Positions 16,383 to 25,356 of a DNA stretch of 64,000 nt are shown piece by piece (the stretch's first letter is position 1; each line of letters begins with the position of its first letter). The notes under the pieces were generated by a model. The model ran no database searches. It had not been told where the DNA came from and saw only the letters and a list, made by a program, of their open reading frames with translations. The stretch covers positions 1 to 64,000 of the forward strand of contig JAFEDT010000017.1 in NCBI GenBank assembly GCA_018241445.1. The letters run 5' to 3'. Source of the DNA: Pseudomonadota bacterium (lineage in GTDB: Bacteria; Pseudomonadota; Gammaproteobacteria; Steroidobacterales; Steroidobacteraceae). The position numbers and the translations under genes were made by a program.

Positions 16383-18788
16383 TCAGGCCCCGTACGGCAG
16401 CCAGATGTTCTTCACCTGGCAGGCCTGCTCCAGGTACCAGCGGCCCTCACCCTGGTCCGCACGAAAGAAGTCGATCCGACGGCCCTCGTTGCTCCAGGTA
16501 CGCTTGAGGTTTCCGGCCGAGAGCCGTTTGGCCTCGGCGCACAGTGCCTCATCGCCATAGCACCACAGTGCCTGCACCTCGTCGTGTGCCGCCAGCACAC
16601 GCATCAGTTCCGCCGCATCGCCGGTGACCAGGTTCACCACCCCGGCGGGCAGGTCGCTGGTTTCCAGCACCTGGTAGAGGTCGGCGGCGATCAACGGATA
16701 ATCCCGCGACGGCACCGCGACCACCGCGTTGCCCAGCGCGATCAGCGGCAGCAGCATCGACACCATGCCCAGCAGCGGCGCCGGCGACGGGCAGATCACA
16801 CCGGCCACGCCGATGGGCTCGCGCACCGCCAGCACCAGCGTGCGTACCGGCGAGTCGTGCACCGCGCCGTCGAACTTGTCCGCCCAGGCGGCATAGCTGA
16901 ACAGTCGTTCGATCGACAGGCGCAGCTCGCGCCTGGCCTGCGCGCGCCCCACCGCCTGCGCCAGCCGTGCACCGATGTCGGTGCGCCTTTGCTGCATGTT
17001 TTCGGCGATGTAGTACAGCACCTGTGCGCGCTGATGGCCGTTCATGCGCGCCCAGCCGGTTGCGGCCCGGGCCGCCTCCACCGCATTGCGGATGTCCTTG
17101 CGGTTGCCGGCGGGGACCTCCCCCAGCAGCCGGCCCGCGGCATCGAGGCACGGCAGGCTGTAGCCGGAGTCCGGACGCACCTGGCGTCCGCCGATGAACA
17201 GCTTCACCGTCCGGTCGATCGCCTCCCCTGGCGATGAGGCCGGCACGGCGTCGTCTGCCACCCGCTGCGCCGCGGCTGGCGCCCCGGCCGCGCCGATTGC
17301 AACGGCCTTGCGCCACCAGGCCGGCTGCAGGTACTCGCGCATTCCCTCGCGACCGCCCTCGCGGCCAAAGCCGCTCTCTCGATAGCCGCCGAAGCCGCAG
17401 GCAGCGTCGAACATGTTGGTTCCGTTCACCCACACGACGCCGGCCTTGATGCCGGTGGCGATGTCCAGAGCCTGACCGATGCTCTCGCTCCACACGCTGG
17501 CGGCGAGCCCGTAGACGGTGTTATTGGCCAGCTCCACGGCCTCATCGGGCGTGCGAAACGTCAGCGTTGTGAGTACCGGGCCGAATATCTCCCGCTGCGC
17601 CACCATGGCGGAGGGTTGCACGCCGGTCAGCAGAGTAGGCGCAAAGTACAGGCCCTGCTGCGGCAGCGTCAGCGGCGGTTGCCAACAGGTGGCGCCCTCC
17701 GCAATGCCCTGCTGCACCAGCTCACGGATCCGCTGCAGCTGCACGGGGGCCACGATGGCGCCGATGTCCGTGGTCTTGTCCAGCGGCGAGCCGATGCGCA
17801 GACTTCCCATGCGCGCGCGTACCTTCTCCAGCAACCGCTGCGCGACGCTCTCCTGCACCAGCAGACGCGAGCCCGCGCAGCACACCTGGCCCTGGTTGAG
17901 CCAGATCCCGTCCACCAGTCCCTCCACGGCACTGTCCAGATCAGCGTCCTCAAACACCACGAACGGTGACTTGCCGCCCAGCTCCAGCGACAGCTTCTGG
18001 TGCGAGCCGGCGCTGGCACGGCGGATTTCACGCCCGACTTCGGTGGATCCCGTGAACGCAATTTTGTCCGTGCCCGGATGCTTCACCAGCGCCGCTCCGG
18101 TGCTGCCGTCGCCGGTGACGATGTTGAGCACACCCGGCGGCAGGCCCGCCTCCTCGCACAGCTGCGCAAAGGCCAGCGCCGTCAGCGGCGTGAACTCCGC
18201 CGGCTTCAGTACCACGGTGTTGGCGGCGGCCAGCGCCGGGGCGACCTTCCACGCCAGCATCAGCAACGGGAAGTTCCACGGGATGATCTGTGCCGCGACA
18301 CCGCAGGGAACCTGCCCGGGAAACTCCCGGTCCAGGAGCTGGGCCCAGCCGGCATGGTGGTAAAAGTGACGCGCCACCAGCGGCACGTCGATGTCGCGGC
18401 TCTCGCGGATGGGCTTGCCGTTGTCCAGTGTCTCCAGCACCGCCAGGCGCCGCGCGTGCTTCTGCACCAGCCGCGCCAGCGCGTACAGGTGGCGTGCACG
18501 CCCATGGCCGGTCAGCGCCTGCCACGCCGGCAGCGCGGCACGCGCCGCCCGCACTGCCGCGTCCACGTCCGCGGGGCTGCCCAGCGCCACCGCCGCCAGC
18601 TTCTCACCGGTAGCCGGGTCGGTGCTGTCGAAATAGACGCCCTCGGACGGCGGTGTCCAGGCCCCGCCGATGTAGTGGCCGAAGCGTCCGGCGTACTGCG
18701 CCAGCCAGGCGCGAGCGGGGCCCGCATCCTCCGGCGCCGGCCCGTAGTCCATGGACTGGTAGCGCGCACCAAGGTCAGAAAGGGCCAT
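16383..18788 (-). CDS. ALDH16-type double-domain aldehyde dehydrogenase
   Basis: 801 residues, about 300 longer than a normal ALDH. The first domain (about 35-510) is complete: Asn172 in PWNFP, FTGSTEVG at 245-252, Glu269 in LELGG and catalytic Cys303 in GQVCCAG. The second domain (about 540-801) resembles ALDH (REPIGVAGVICPS, VVNLVTGD) but has no catalytic Cys motif. This is the ALDH16 architecture. The gene follows deoC on the same strand by ten bases, so acetaldehyde from deoxyribose-5-phosphate is a likely substrate. Other aldehydes, such as those from the amine dehydrogenase region, are possible. Confidence 0.92.
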   Translation of the reverse strand: MALSDLGARYQSMDYGPAPEDAGPARAWLAQYAGRFGHYIGGAWTPPSEGVYFDSTDPATGEKLAAVALGSPADVDAAVRAARAALPAWQALTGHGRARHLYALARLVQKHARRLAVLETLDNGKPIRESRDIDVPLVARHFYHHAGWAQLLDREFPGQVPCGVAAQIIPWNFPLLMLAWKVAPALAAANTVVLKPAEFTPLTALAFAQLCEEAGLPPGVLNIVTGDGSTGAALVKHPGTDKIAFTGSTEVGREIRRASAGSHQKLSLELGGKSPFVVFEDADLDSAVEGLVDGIWLNQGQVCCAGSRLLVQESVAQRLLEKVRARMGSLRIGSPLDKTTDIGAIVAPVQLQRIRELVQQGIAEGATCWQPPLTLPQQGLYFAPTLLTGVQPSAMVAQREIFGPVLTTLTFRTPDEAVELANNTVYGLAASVWSESIGQALDIATGIKAGVVWVNGTNMFDAACGFGGYRESGFGREGGREGMREYLQPAWWRKAVAIGAAGAPAAAQRVADDAVPASSPGEAIDRTVKLFIGGRQVRPDSGYSLPCLDAAGRLLGEVPAGNRKDIRNAVEAARAATGWARMNGHQRAQVLYYIAENMQQRRTDIGARLAQAVGRAQARRELRLSIERLFSYAAWADKFDGAVHDSPVRTLVLAVREPIGVAGVICPSPAPLLGMVSMLLPLIALGNAVVAVPSRDYPLIAADLYQVLETSDLPAGVVNLVTGDAAELMRVLAAHDEVQALWCYGDEALCAEAKRLSAGNLKRTWSNEGRRIDFFRADQGEGRWYLEQACQVKNIWLPYGA

Positions 18789-18798
18789 GCGGTTACTC

Positions 18799-19791
18799 CT
18801 ATACCAGCGGCTGGCGATGCACCGCCGCGTAGCGGCCGCTGCCGTGATAGGCCAGCTGCCGTTCGATGTCGGTCAGCATGCCACTGGCGCCGAAACGGAA
18901 GCGCTCGCCCGACAGCCACGCAGTGCCCAGTTCCTCGCGGATCAGCAGCAGCCACTCCAGCGCCTGCTTCGCGCTGCGGATGCCGCCGGCCGGCTTGAAG
19001 CCGACCACCTCGCCCGTGCGCGCGCAATAGTCGCGCAGTGTCCGCAGCATGACGAGCCCCACCGGCAGCGTGGCGTTGACACTCTCCTTGCCGGTGGAGG
19101 TCTTGATGAAGTCCGCCCCCGCCATCATCGCGACCAGGCTGGTGCGGGCCACATTGCGCAGCGTACCCAGCTCGCCGGTGCTCAGGATCACCTTGCAGTG
19201 CCGGCCTGCGCAGGCATCCTTGAACGCGGCCACTTCTTCGTACAGTGCCTGCCAGCGGCCCTCGAGCACATGTGCGCGCGTGATGACCACGTCGATCTCG
19301 TCGGCTCCCTCCGCCACGGAATTGCGGATCTCCGCCAGGCGCTCCGCGAAAGGGCTCAGTCCCGCGGGAAATCCGCTCGACACCGCCGCCACCCGCACCC
19401 CGCTGCCCTCCAGTGCGCGGCGCGCAGCGGCAACGAAGCGGTGATAGACGCACACCGCCGCGGCCTGCACCCGCAGATCCCCCAGTCCGAGCGCGGCTCG
19501 TACCTCCTCCGACAGTGGCCGGCGCGCCTTGGCGCACAGCCGCAGGACGCGCTGTTCGGTATCGTCACCGGAGAGCGTGGTCAGGTCCATGCAGGAGATG
19601 GCGCGCAGCAGCCACGCAACCTGCCATTCTTTCTTGACCGTGCGCCGCGCCACCAGCGTTGCGGCGCGGCGCTCCACCGCGCTGCTGTCGATCCGCAAGC
19701 TGTCCAGCCACGTAACAGACAGGGGCATGCCGGCGTTGCTCACGGCAGTGCCGCTTTGCTGCGCCGCCGCCGTCTGCCCGCCCGGTGCCAC
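18799..19791 (-). CDS. deoC: Deoxyribose-phosphate aldolase
   Basis: 330 residues, the long DERA type also found in animals. TVKKEWQVAWLLRAISCMDLTTL, DEIDVVITR, KVILSTGELG and the Schiff-base lysine in ADFIKTSTGKE are clear. It splits 2-deoxyribose-5-phosphate into acetaldehyde and glyceraldehyde-3-phosphate. The start is uncertain: GTG 19791 is the longest, and ATG 19728 or a nearby GTG just before WLDSLRI would give the more usual N-terminus. It lies between the transporter gene and the ALDH16-type gene in a minus-strand operon. Confidence 0.92.
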   Translation of the reverse strand: MAPGGQTAAAQQSGTAVSNAGMPLSVTWLDSLRIDSSAVERRAATLVARRTVKKEWQVAWLLRAISCMDLTTLSGDDTEQRVLRLCAKARRPLSEEVRAALGLGDLRVQAAAVCVYHRFVAAARRALEGSGVRVAAVSSGFPAGLSPFAERLAEIRNSVAEGADEIDVVITRAHVLEGRWQALYEEVAAFKDACAGRHCKVILSTGELGTLRNVARTSLVAMMAGADFIKTSTGKESVNATLPVGLVMLRTLRDYCARTGEVVGFKPAGGIRSAKQALEWLLLIREELGTAWLSGERFRFGASGMLTDIERQLAYHGSGRYAAVHRQPLV

Positions 19792-19804
19792 TGCCGCGCA
19801 ACCG

Positions 19805-20806
19805 CTATAGCGTGCGCGACAGCACGATCAGCGCCAGCCCGCCCAGGAAGCAGGCGAACATGGCGGCGAGCAGCCGCGAGGTCCCCGGTGGCGCCTTGCG
19901 GAACTCGTGCCACACGAACACGCCCCAGAAGGCCGCGATCATGGTCGCCCCCTGCCCCAGCCCGTAGGAGATGGCGAAACCAGCGCGGCTGGAGGCGATC
20001 AGGTTGAAGGACATGCCCACCGCCCAGATCACGCCGCCCAGGACCCCGGTCACGTGGTCGGCGAAACTGCCGCGCAGGTAGTCGGCAAGGCCGACAGGCG
20101 GCCCGCTGATGGGCCGGCGCATTGCAATGACGTTCCACAGGAAGCTGCTGACGAACACACCCACCGCAAATACGAACACGGCGGCGTAGTTACCCATCCT
20201 GCCTGCCTCGGGCAGCGCCGGATTGTCGTACATGGCAGCGGCTACGAAGCGGTAGAACATGCCCATGAAGATGCCACAGGCAATCGACAGCAGCAGACCG
20301 CGCGCACTGACACCGGCGGCCCCGGCCGCGAGGCGCCGGTAGGCCGCCGCGTCCAGCAGGATGGCCAGCGTCACCAGGCCCACGCCCAGCGCCAGCAATG
20401 CCCCGTTGCCCACCGGGCTGGCGATGTAGTTGACGACCACCCCGATCAGCAGCGCCAGCCCGATACCGACCGGGAAGGCCACCGCCATGCCCGCAATCTC
20501 GATGGCGGCTACCAGCAGGATGTTGGCCAGGTTGAAGATCGCTCCACCCAGCAGCGCCGAGCGGGTGCTGGCGCCGGAGGCCTGCGCCAGGTCGGCGAGG
20601 AACGGCCGTCCCTCGCTGCCGCTGCTGCCGAGCGTGAGCCCCAGCAGCAGTGTCAGCAGCAGCACGCCAATGGTGTAATCCCAGTAAAACAGCTCGAAGC
20701 GCCAGCCTGGACTCGCCAGCTTGCGGGTGTTGGCCCAGGACCCCCAGCACAGCATGGTGATCACACAGAACACTACTGCCAGCGGATAACTGTGAACGAC
20801 GTACAT
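19805..20806 (-). CDS. GRP/ureide-permease-type sugar or nucleoside transporter
   Basis: 333 residues with about ten membrane helices. MLCWGSWANTRKLA in the first helix and WRFELFYWDYTIG are typical of the DMT-superfamily members related to ureide permeases and GRP sugar porters. A proton-driven inner-membrane uptake role fits. Because it lies between ribokinase and deoxyribose-phosphate aldolase genes, ribose, deoxyribose or a nucleoside is the most likely cargo. ATG 20806 has a GAGGGGGACC leader. Cargo is inferred only from context. Confidence 0.82.
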   Translation of the reverse strand: MYVVHSYPLAVVFCVITMLCWGSWANTRKLASPGWRFELFYWDYTIGVLLLTLLLGLTLGSSGSEGRPFLADLAQASGASTRSALLGGAIFNLANILLVAAIEIAGMAVAFPVGIGLALLIGVVVNYIASPVGNGALLALGVGLVTLAILLDAAAYRRLAAGAAGVSARGLLLSIACGIFMGMFYRFVAAAMYDNPALPEAGRMGNYAAVFVFAVGVFVSSFLWNVIAMRRPISGPPVGLADYLRGSFADHVTGVLGGVIWAVGMSFNLIASSRAGFAISYGLGQGATMIAAFWGVFVWHEFRKAPPGTSRLLAAMFACFLGGLALIVLSRTL

Positions 20807-20836
20807 CTCAGGTCCCCCTCGATTGCTGTGGTTTCT

Positions 20837-21775
20837 TCAGCTGCCGCCGATGCGCTGCGCCCATTCACTCTCGAAGGCCGCGCGCGTCAGGAACGATTTC
20901 TGCGTACCCGGCCGCGTGGTCGACAGGGCCGCGTACAGGCTGGCGCGCGCCAGCGCCTGCGCCTGCGGCTGCCCCTCCGCCAGGAACGCGGCGAAACTGC
21001 CGATGAAGGCGTCCCCCGCACCACTGGTGTCGTGCGTGGCCACCGCGAAAGGGGGCACATGCGAGGCCCCGTCGGTCGCGGCGACCCAGGCGCCGCGCGC
21101 GCCGAGGGTGATCACGACCCGGCTGAACCCCTGCTGCAGCAGCGCGTCCGCGCAGGCGCGCGCGTCCGCAAGCGTCTGCACCGCTTTACTGGTGAGGATC
21201 TCGGCTTCGGTCTCGTTGGGAATGAAGTAATCCGCCGTGGTCAGCAGTTGCAGGTCCGCCGGCAGGGCCGGCGCCGGATTGACGATGCAGCGGATGCCGT
21301 GGCTGCGGGCAAAGCGCACCGCGTGATAGACCGTCTCGAGCGGAATCTCGAACTGCAGGATGATGATGTCGGCACGGCGCAGGTCCTCCGCTGCCGCGTC
21401 GACGTCGGCCGGCGACAGCTGCTCGTTGGCGCCCTTGACCACGATGATACGGTTCTGTCCGCCCGGCTCCACGAAGATGGGCGCAACGCCGGTGGAGACC
21501 CCCTGCACCACCCGCACGTGACGCGTGTCGACCCCGAGGGCGGCAAAGTTCTTTACCGTCGCCTCGCCGAACAGGTCATCGCCGACCTTGGCCACCATCG
21601 TGACCTCGGCACCGCACAGCCGGGCGGCGATGGCCTGATTGGCGCCCTTGCCGCCGAATCCGAGGCTGAAGTCCTTGCCGAACAGGGTCTCCCCGGGGCG
21701 CGGAAAACGGTCGCTGTAGGTGATCAGATCGGTATTGGCGCTGCCGATGACTGCGATGCGTGGCGTGCCTGCCAT
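20837..21775 (-). CDS. rbsK: Ribokinase (PfkB family)
   Basis: 312 residues. The N-terminal IGSANTDLITY and FGGKGANQA (sugar binding) and the C-terminal HDTSGAGDAF (anion hole and catalytic Asp) mark a ribokinase. It phosphorylates ribose at O5, and some members also accept deoxyribose. That would supply both the pentose phosphate pathway and the adjacent DERA. ATG 21775 follows AAGGGGGAAAGCTC. It is 23 bp downstream of the LacI regulator gene and 30 bp upstream of the transporter gene, all on the minus strand. Confidence 0.93.
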   Translation of the reverse strand: MAGTPRIAVIGSANTDLITYSDRFPRPGETLFGKDFSLGFGGKGANQAIAARLCGAEVTMVAKVGDDLFGEATVKNFAALGVDTRHVRVVQGVSTGVAPIFVEPGGQNRIIVVKGANEQLSPADVDAAAEDLRRADIIILQFEIPLETVYHAVRFARSHGIRCIVNPAPALPADLQLLTTADYFIPNETEAEILTSKAVQTLADARACADALLQQGFSRVVITLGARGAWVAATDGASHVPPFAVATHDTSGAGDAFIGSFAAFLAEGQPQAQALARASLYAALSTTRPGTQKSFLTRAAFESEWAQRIGGS

Positions 21776-21798
21776 GAGCTTTCCCCCTTCGTATGATT

Positions 21799-22890
21799 CT
21801 ACTTGTGTGCCAGGTTCCTGACCGACTCACGCTCGATCAGCGCCACGTCGAAGACCGTGCGCCCGCCGCGGGGCGGCAGATCTGCCGCGCCGTCCAGACG
21901 CTGCTGCATCAGCTGCACCGCGCGCGCGCCGATGTGGCCTACCGGCTGGGCGATGGTGGTCAGGCGCGGCATCACCAGGTCGGTCCAGCGGATATTGTCG
22001 AAACCCATCACCGACATGTCCTGCGGCACGCCCACACCCAGCTCCGCCAGGCAACGCATGGCGCTGATGGCGATCAGGTCGTTGCCGCATACCACCAAGG
22101 TGGCGCCACCGCGCTGCTTGAGGGCGGCGCGCGCCGCAGCGTTCAGCACGCCATCGAAGCCCAGGTGTATCTCCCAGGCGATCTGCCCGGTGAAGGCGCC
22201 GACAAAGCCGGCGCGCCTCTGGCGGGCGCTCTCGATGTCTGTCGGCCCGGAGAGCAGGCCGACGCGCCGATGACCCATGCGCAGCGCGTAGCGCGCCAGC
22301 AGTTCCCCGCCCATCAGGTAATTTGCGTGCACCACGGCGTAGCCCGGCAGCGGCCGGTCGATCAGCACTACGGGACGCCCGCCGCGCAACTGCGCCGGCA
22401 GGCGGGCGCCGACCGGGCAGCATATGATCCCGTCGACGGCATGCTGCGTCAGCAGCGCGAGCCCGTCGGCTTCACCGCTCGCCTCGCCCTGGCTGTCCAC
22501 CAGGCATACCGCGAGTCCCAGGCCACGCGCCGTGCTCTCGACCGCCTGGGCCAGTTCCGGAAAAAAGGGATTGGTCAGGTCGGGCAGCACCAGCCCGATG
22601 GCGCGCGTGCGCCCGGTGCGCATCGCCTGCGCCGCCCGGTTCGGGCGATAGCCGAGCCGGCTGCTGATGCGCAGCACCTTCGCGCGGATGGCATGGCCGA
22701 CATTCGGCCGGCGGTTGAGCACGTTGGAAACCGTCGCCACGGACACCCCCGCCGCGGCCGCCACGTCCTTCACCGTCACCGCCGCCTTTGCCTGGGCAGC
22801 GGCCGCAGGCGTCGCAGCCACCCGGCCTGCCGTCCCGCTGTTGCGCCGGGGCGTCTTTACAGCCGGCTTGGCAGCGGTGTAACGTCGCAT
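21799..22890 (-). CDS. LacI-family transcriptional regulator
   Basis: 363 residues. A basic, Ala-rich N-terminal extension of about 37 residues precedes the helix-turn-helix VTVKDVAAAAGVSVATVSNVL and hinge. A periplasmic-binding-protein-like effector domain follows (VVLIDRPLPGY, GFDNIRW). It heads the operon regulator-ribokinase-transporter-deoC-ALDH and diverges from a TonB receptor gene, so it probably controls both. The effector is likely a pentose or nucleoside. A possible operator lies at 22901-22912 between the two starts. Confidence 0.92.
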   Translation of the reverse strand: MRRYTAAKPAVKTPRRNSGTAGRVAATPAAAAQAKAAVTVKDVAAAAGVSVATVSNVLNRRPNVGHAIRAKVLRISSRLGYRPNRAAQAMRTGRTRAIGLVLPDLTNPFFPELAQAVESTARGLGLAVCLVDSQGEASGEADGLALLTQHAVDGIICCPVGARLPAQLRGGRPVVLIDRPLPGYAVVHANYLMGGELLARYALRMGHRRVGLLSGPTDIESARQRRAGFVGAFTGQIAWEIHLGFDGVLNAAARAALKQRGGATLVVCGNDLIAISAMRCLAELGVGVPQDMSVMGFDNIRWTDLVMPRLTTIAQPVGHIGARAVQLMQQRLDGAADLPPRGGRTVFDVALIERESVRNLAHK

Positions 22891-22900
22891 CCGGTCTAGT

Positions 22901-22912
22901 GTAACGTTTTAC
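22901..22912. promoter_or_regulatory. Candidate LacI-family operator
   Basis: GTAACGTTTTAC: arms GTAA and TTAC flank four bases, and AACGTT at the centre is itself palindromic. It lies 11 bp before the LacI start and about 74 bp before the TonB receptor start, in the only space between the two divergent genes. TGTAACGT is repeated just inside the LacI gene (from 22878). AT-rich arms around a CG are typical of this regulator family. The assignment is inference. Confidence 0.45.
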
Positions 22913-22985
22913 CGGCCGGACACAACGCCCGCCACGGGCGCGCGTCCACCGGCACCGCACACACAATTTCCGGGGGGGAGTCTCG

Positions 22986-25316
22986 ATGCCATTCTCAGCC
23001 GCTTCTGCGCAGCCGTCGCCTGCGCGCCTGCCGCACACCGCCGCGGCGCGCGCGATCCGTCTTGCCCTTGCCACTGCCATACCCGCGGCTCTGCTGCTGG
23101 GCAGCGCGGCCGCCCGTGCTGCCGCTGCCAGTGAACCGGCCGCGGCCGACGCCGCCGCCCTGCAGGAAGTGGTGGTAACTGCAACCCGCCGCGAAGAACG
23201 AGCCCAGGACGTCCCGGTCTCGGCCTCCACGCTCGGTGGAGCTCCTCTCGCGGCCCTCACCACCACGGGTGAAGACCTGCGGGTCCTGTCGGGCCGTGTG
23301 CCGAGCCTCAACGTGGAATCCTCCTTTGGGCGCGCCTACCCGCGGTTCTATATCCGCGGCTACGGCAATGCCGACTTCCACCTCAACGCTTCGCAGCCCG
23401 TTTCCCTCGTCCTGGATGACGTCGTTCAGGAGAACCCCATCCTGAAAGGTTTCCCGATGTTCGATCTCGAACGGGTGGAAGTGTTGCGCGGCCCCCAGGG
23501 CACCCTGTTTGGCCGCAACACCCCGGCCGGCGTAGTGAAGTTCGACTCGGCCAGGCCCAGTTTCACCATGGGGGGCTATCTATCGGCTTCCGATGCCACC
23601 TACAACACGGCCAACATTGAAGGCGCCTTCAATCTGCCGGCCAGCCCGACGCTGGCGCTGCGCTTCTCGGGCCTCTATCAGCACCGTGACAACTGGGTCA
23701 ACAACGGTTTCACGGGTGAGAAGGACAAATACGAGGGCTACAACGAGCGCGCGGGCAGGGCACAGGCGCTTTTCAAGCCGAATGACGACTTCGAAGCGCT
23801 TCTCAACGTGCATGGCCGCAGCCTGAATGGCACCGCCCGCCTGTTCCGCGCCAATATCTTTCAGCCCGGCACCAACGACTTCGTCCCGGGCTTCAGGCCC
23901 GACACGGTCTACTACGATCAGAACAGCCACAATGAGCAGCGGCTGCAGACCTACGGCGCCAACCTGCGCCTGCAGTGGAATCTCGGCTCGGTCATGCTGC
24001 ACTCGATTACCGGCTGGGAAAGCATCCACGTCTACAGCCGCGGCGATATCGACGGCGGCTACGGTGCCGTTTACGCGCCACCTTACGGGCCGGGCTTCAT
24101 TCCCTTCGACGACGAGACAGCGGACGCGCTGCCAAGCCATCAGCAGGTTACGCAGGAGTTCCGCGTCGAATCCCGCGGTGACAGTCATCTGAGCTGGCAG
24201 GCCGGCGCCTATTACTTCTACGAAGGCATCACGGTAAACAGCTACGCATATGATGTTCTGTTCGGCGGAGGTGCGCAGAGCGAGCTGGAGGTGTCCAAGC
24301 AGACCAACCACGCATGGGCCCTGTTCGGATCGGTTGCCGACGACTTGAGCGAGCAGGTCAACGTGCGCGCCGGAGTTCGCTACACCCAGGACCGCAAGAG
24401 CTTTGGCACGTTGAGCTATACAGCGACCGATAGCACCAGCCTGCAAGGCAATGTATTCAGCGCCGATCCGAGTGCGAGCAATGTGAGTTGGGATCTGAGT
24501 GGCGTCTACAAGGTCACGCCCGAGGTCAATACCTACGCGCGCGTGGCCACCGGGTTTCGTGCGCCCAGCATCCAGCCCGCGTCGCCCTTCGGCCCGCAGT
24601 CGGAGGCGTCGTCGGAGAAAATCACCTCCTACGAGCTGGGCGTCAAGGGCGAGCTCCTCAACCGGCGGCTGCGGTTCGACGCGGACGTCTTCGACTACGA
24701 GGTCAAGGACCTGCAGATCGCGGCGGTGGGCGGCGCCAGCAACCAGACCACGCTGTTGAATGCGAAAAAGTCGGTCGGACGAGGCGTCGAACTCGACCTA
24801 CAGGCACGTCCCGTGGATCCGTTGCTGATCACGGCCAATGCCAGCTACAACTTCACCAAGCTCGAGGACCGCAGCCTGTCGGTAGCCGTGGGCGGCTCCG
24901 TGCCGCCCGGCGATATCCAGAACCAGGGCTACCAGCTTCCCGGTGCCTTCGGGCCCGTGAACTACGCCTACATCGACGGCAATCCTCTCCCGCAGGCTCC
25001 CAAGTGGGTGGCCAACGCCACCTTGCGTTACGGTATCCCGTTCGCGGGCGGCGAGCTTTACGGCTACACCGACTGGAGCTACCGCAGCGAGGTCAACTTC
25101 TTCCTGTACCGTGCCGCGGAGTTCACCGGCAAGCCGCTGACCCTGGGCGGTCTGCGGGTGGGTTATATCTGGGACCAAGGCAGATACGAGGTTGCGGCTT
25201 TTGGCCGCAACGTCACCAACAAGATCGTCGCGGTGGGCGGCATCGACTTCAACAACCTGACCGGATTTATAAATGAGCCTCGGATCTGGGGCGGTCAGTT
25301 CAGTGCGAAATTCTAG
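22986..25316 (+). CDS. TonB-dependent outer-membrane receptor
   Basis: 776 residues. A signal peptide (about 1-48, rich in Ala) is followed by the TonB box region LQEVVVTATRREE. The plug contains FYIRGYG and VEVLRGPQGTLFGRNTPAGVV. A 22-strand barrel ends in phenylalanine (QFSAKF), as expected for outer-membrane insertion. No N-terminal signalling domain is present. It is divergent from the LacI regulator and upstream of the purine permease gene, so a nucleoside, oligonucleotide or purine is a reasonable cargo; sequence alone does not show it. Confidence 0.93.
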   Translation: MPFSAASAQPSPARLPHTAAARAIRLALATAIPAALLLGSAAARAAAASEPAAADAAALQEVVVTATRREERAQDVPVSASTLGGAPLAALTTTGEDLRVLSGRVPSLNVESSFGRAYPRFYIRGYGNADFHLNASQPVSLVLDDVVQENPILKGFPMFDLERVEVLRGPQGTLFGRNTPAGVVKFDSARPSFTMGGYLSASDATYNTANIEGAFNLPASPTLALRFSGLYQHRDNWVNNGFTGEKDKYEGYNERAGRAQALFKPNDDFEALLNVHGRSLNGTARLFRANIFQPGTNDFVPGFRPDTVYYDQNSHNEQRLQTYGANLRLQWNLGSVMLHSITGWESIHVYSRGDIDGGYGAVYAPPYGPGFIPFDDETADALPSHQQVTQEFRVESRGDSHLSWQAGAYYFYEGITVNSYAYDVLFGGGAQSELEVSKQTNHAWALFGSVADDLSEQVNVRAGVRYTQDRKSFGTLSYTATDSTSLQGNVFSADPSASNVSWDLSGVYKVTPEVNTYARVATGFRAPSIQPASPFGPQSEASSEKITSYELGVKGELLNRRLRFDADVFDYEVKDLQIAAVGGASNQTTLLNAKKSVGRGVELDLQARPVDPLLITANASYNFTKLEDRSLSVAVGGSVPPGDIQNQGYQLPGAFGPVNYAYIDGNPLPQAPKWVANATLRYGIPFAGGELYGYTDWSYRSEVNFFLYRAAEFTGKPLTLGGLRVGYIWDQGRYEVAAFGRNVTNKIVAVGGIDFNNLTGFINEPRIWGGQFSAKF

Positions 25317-25356
25317 ATGACTGCCTGATCGACACCGTAAAAGACCCGGAGGTCAT

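Noticed and set aside
25317..25356. Possible terminator between the TonB receptor and the purine permease
   Set aside because: No stem with a T run is visible in the 40-bp gap; cotranscription is more likely.
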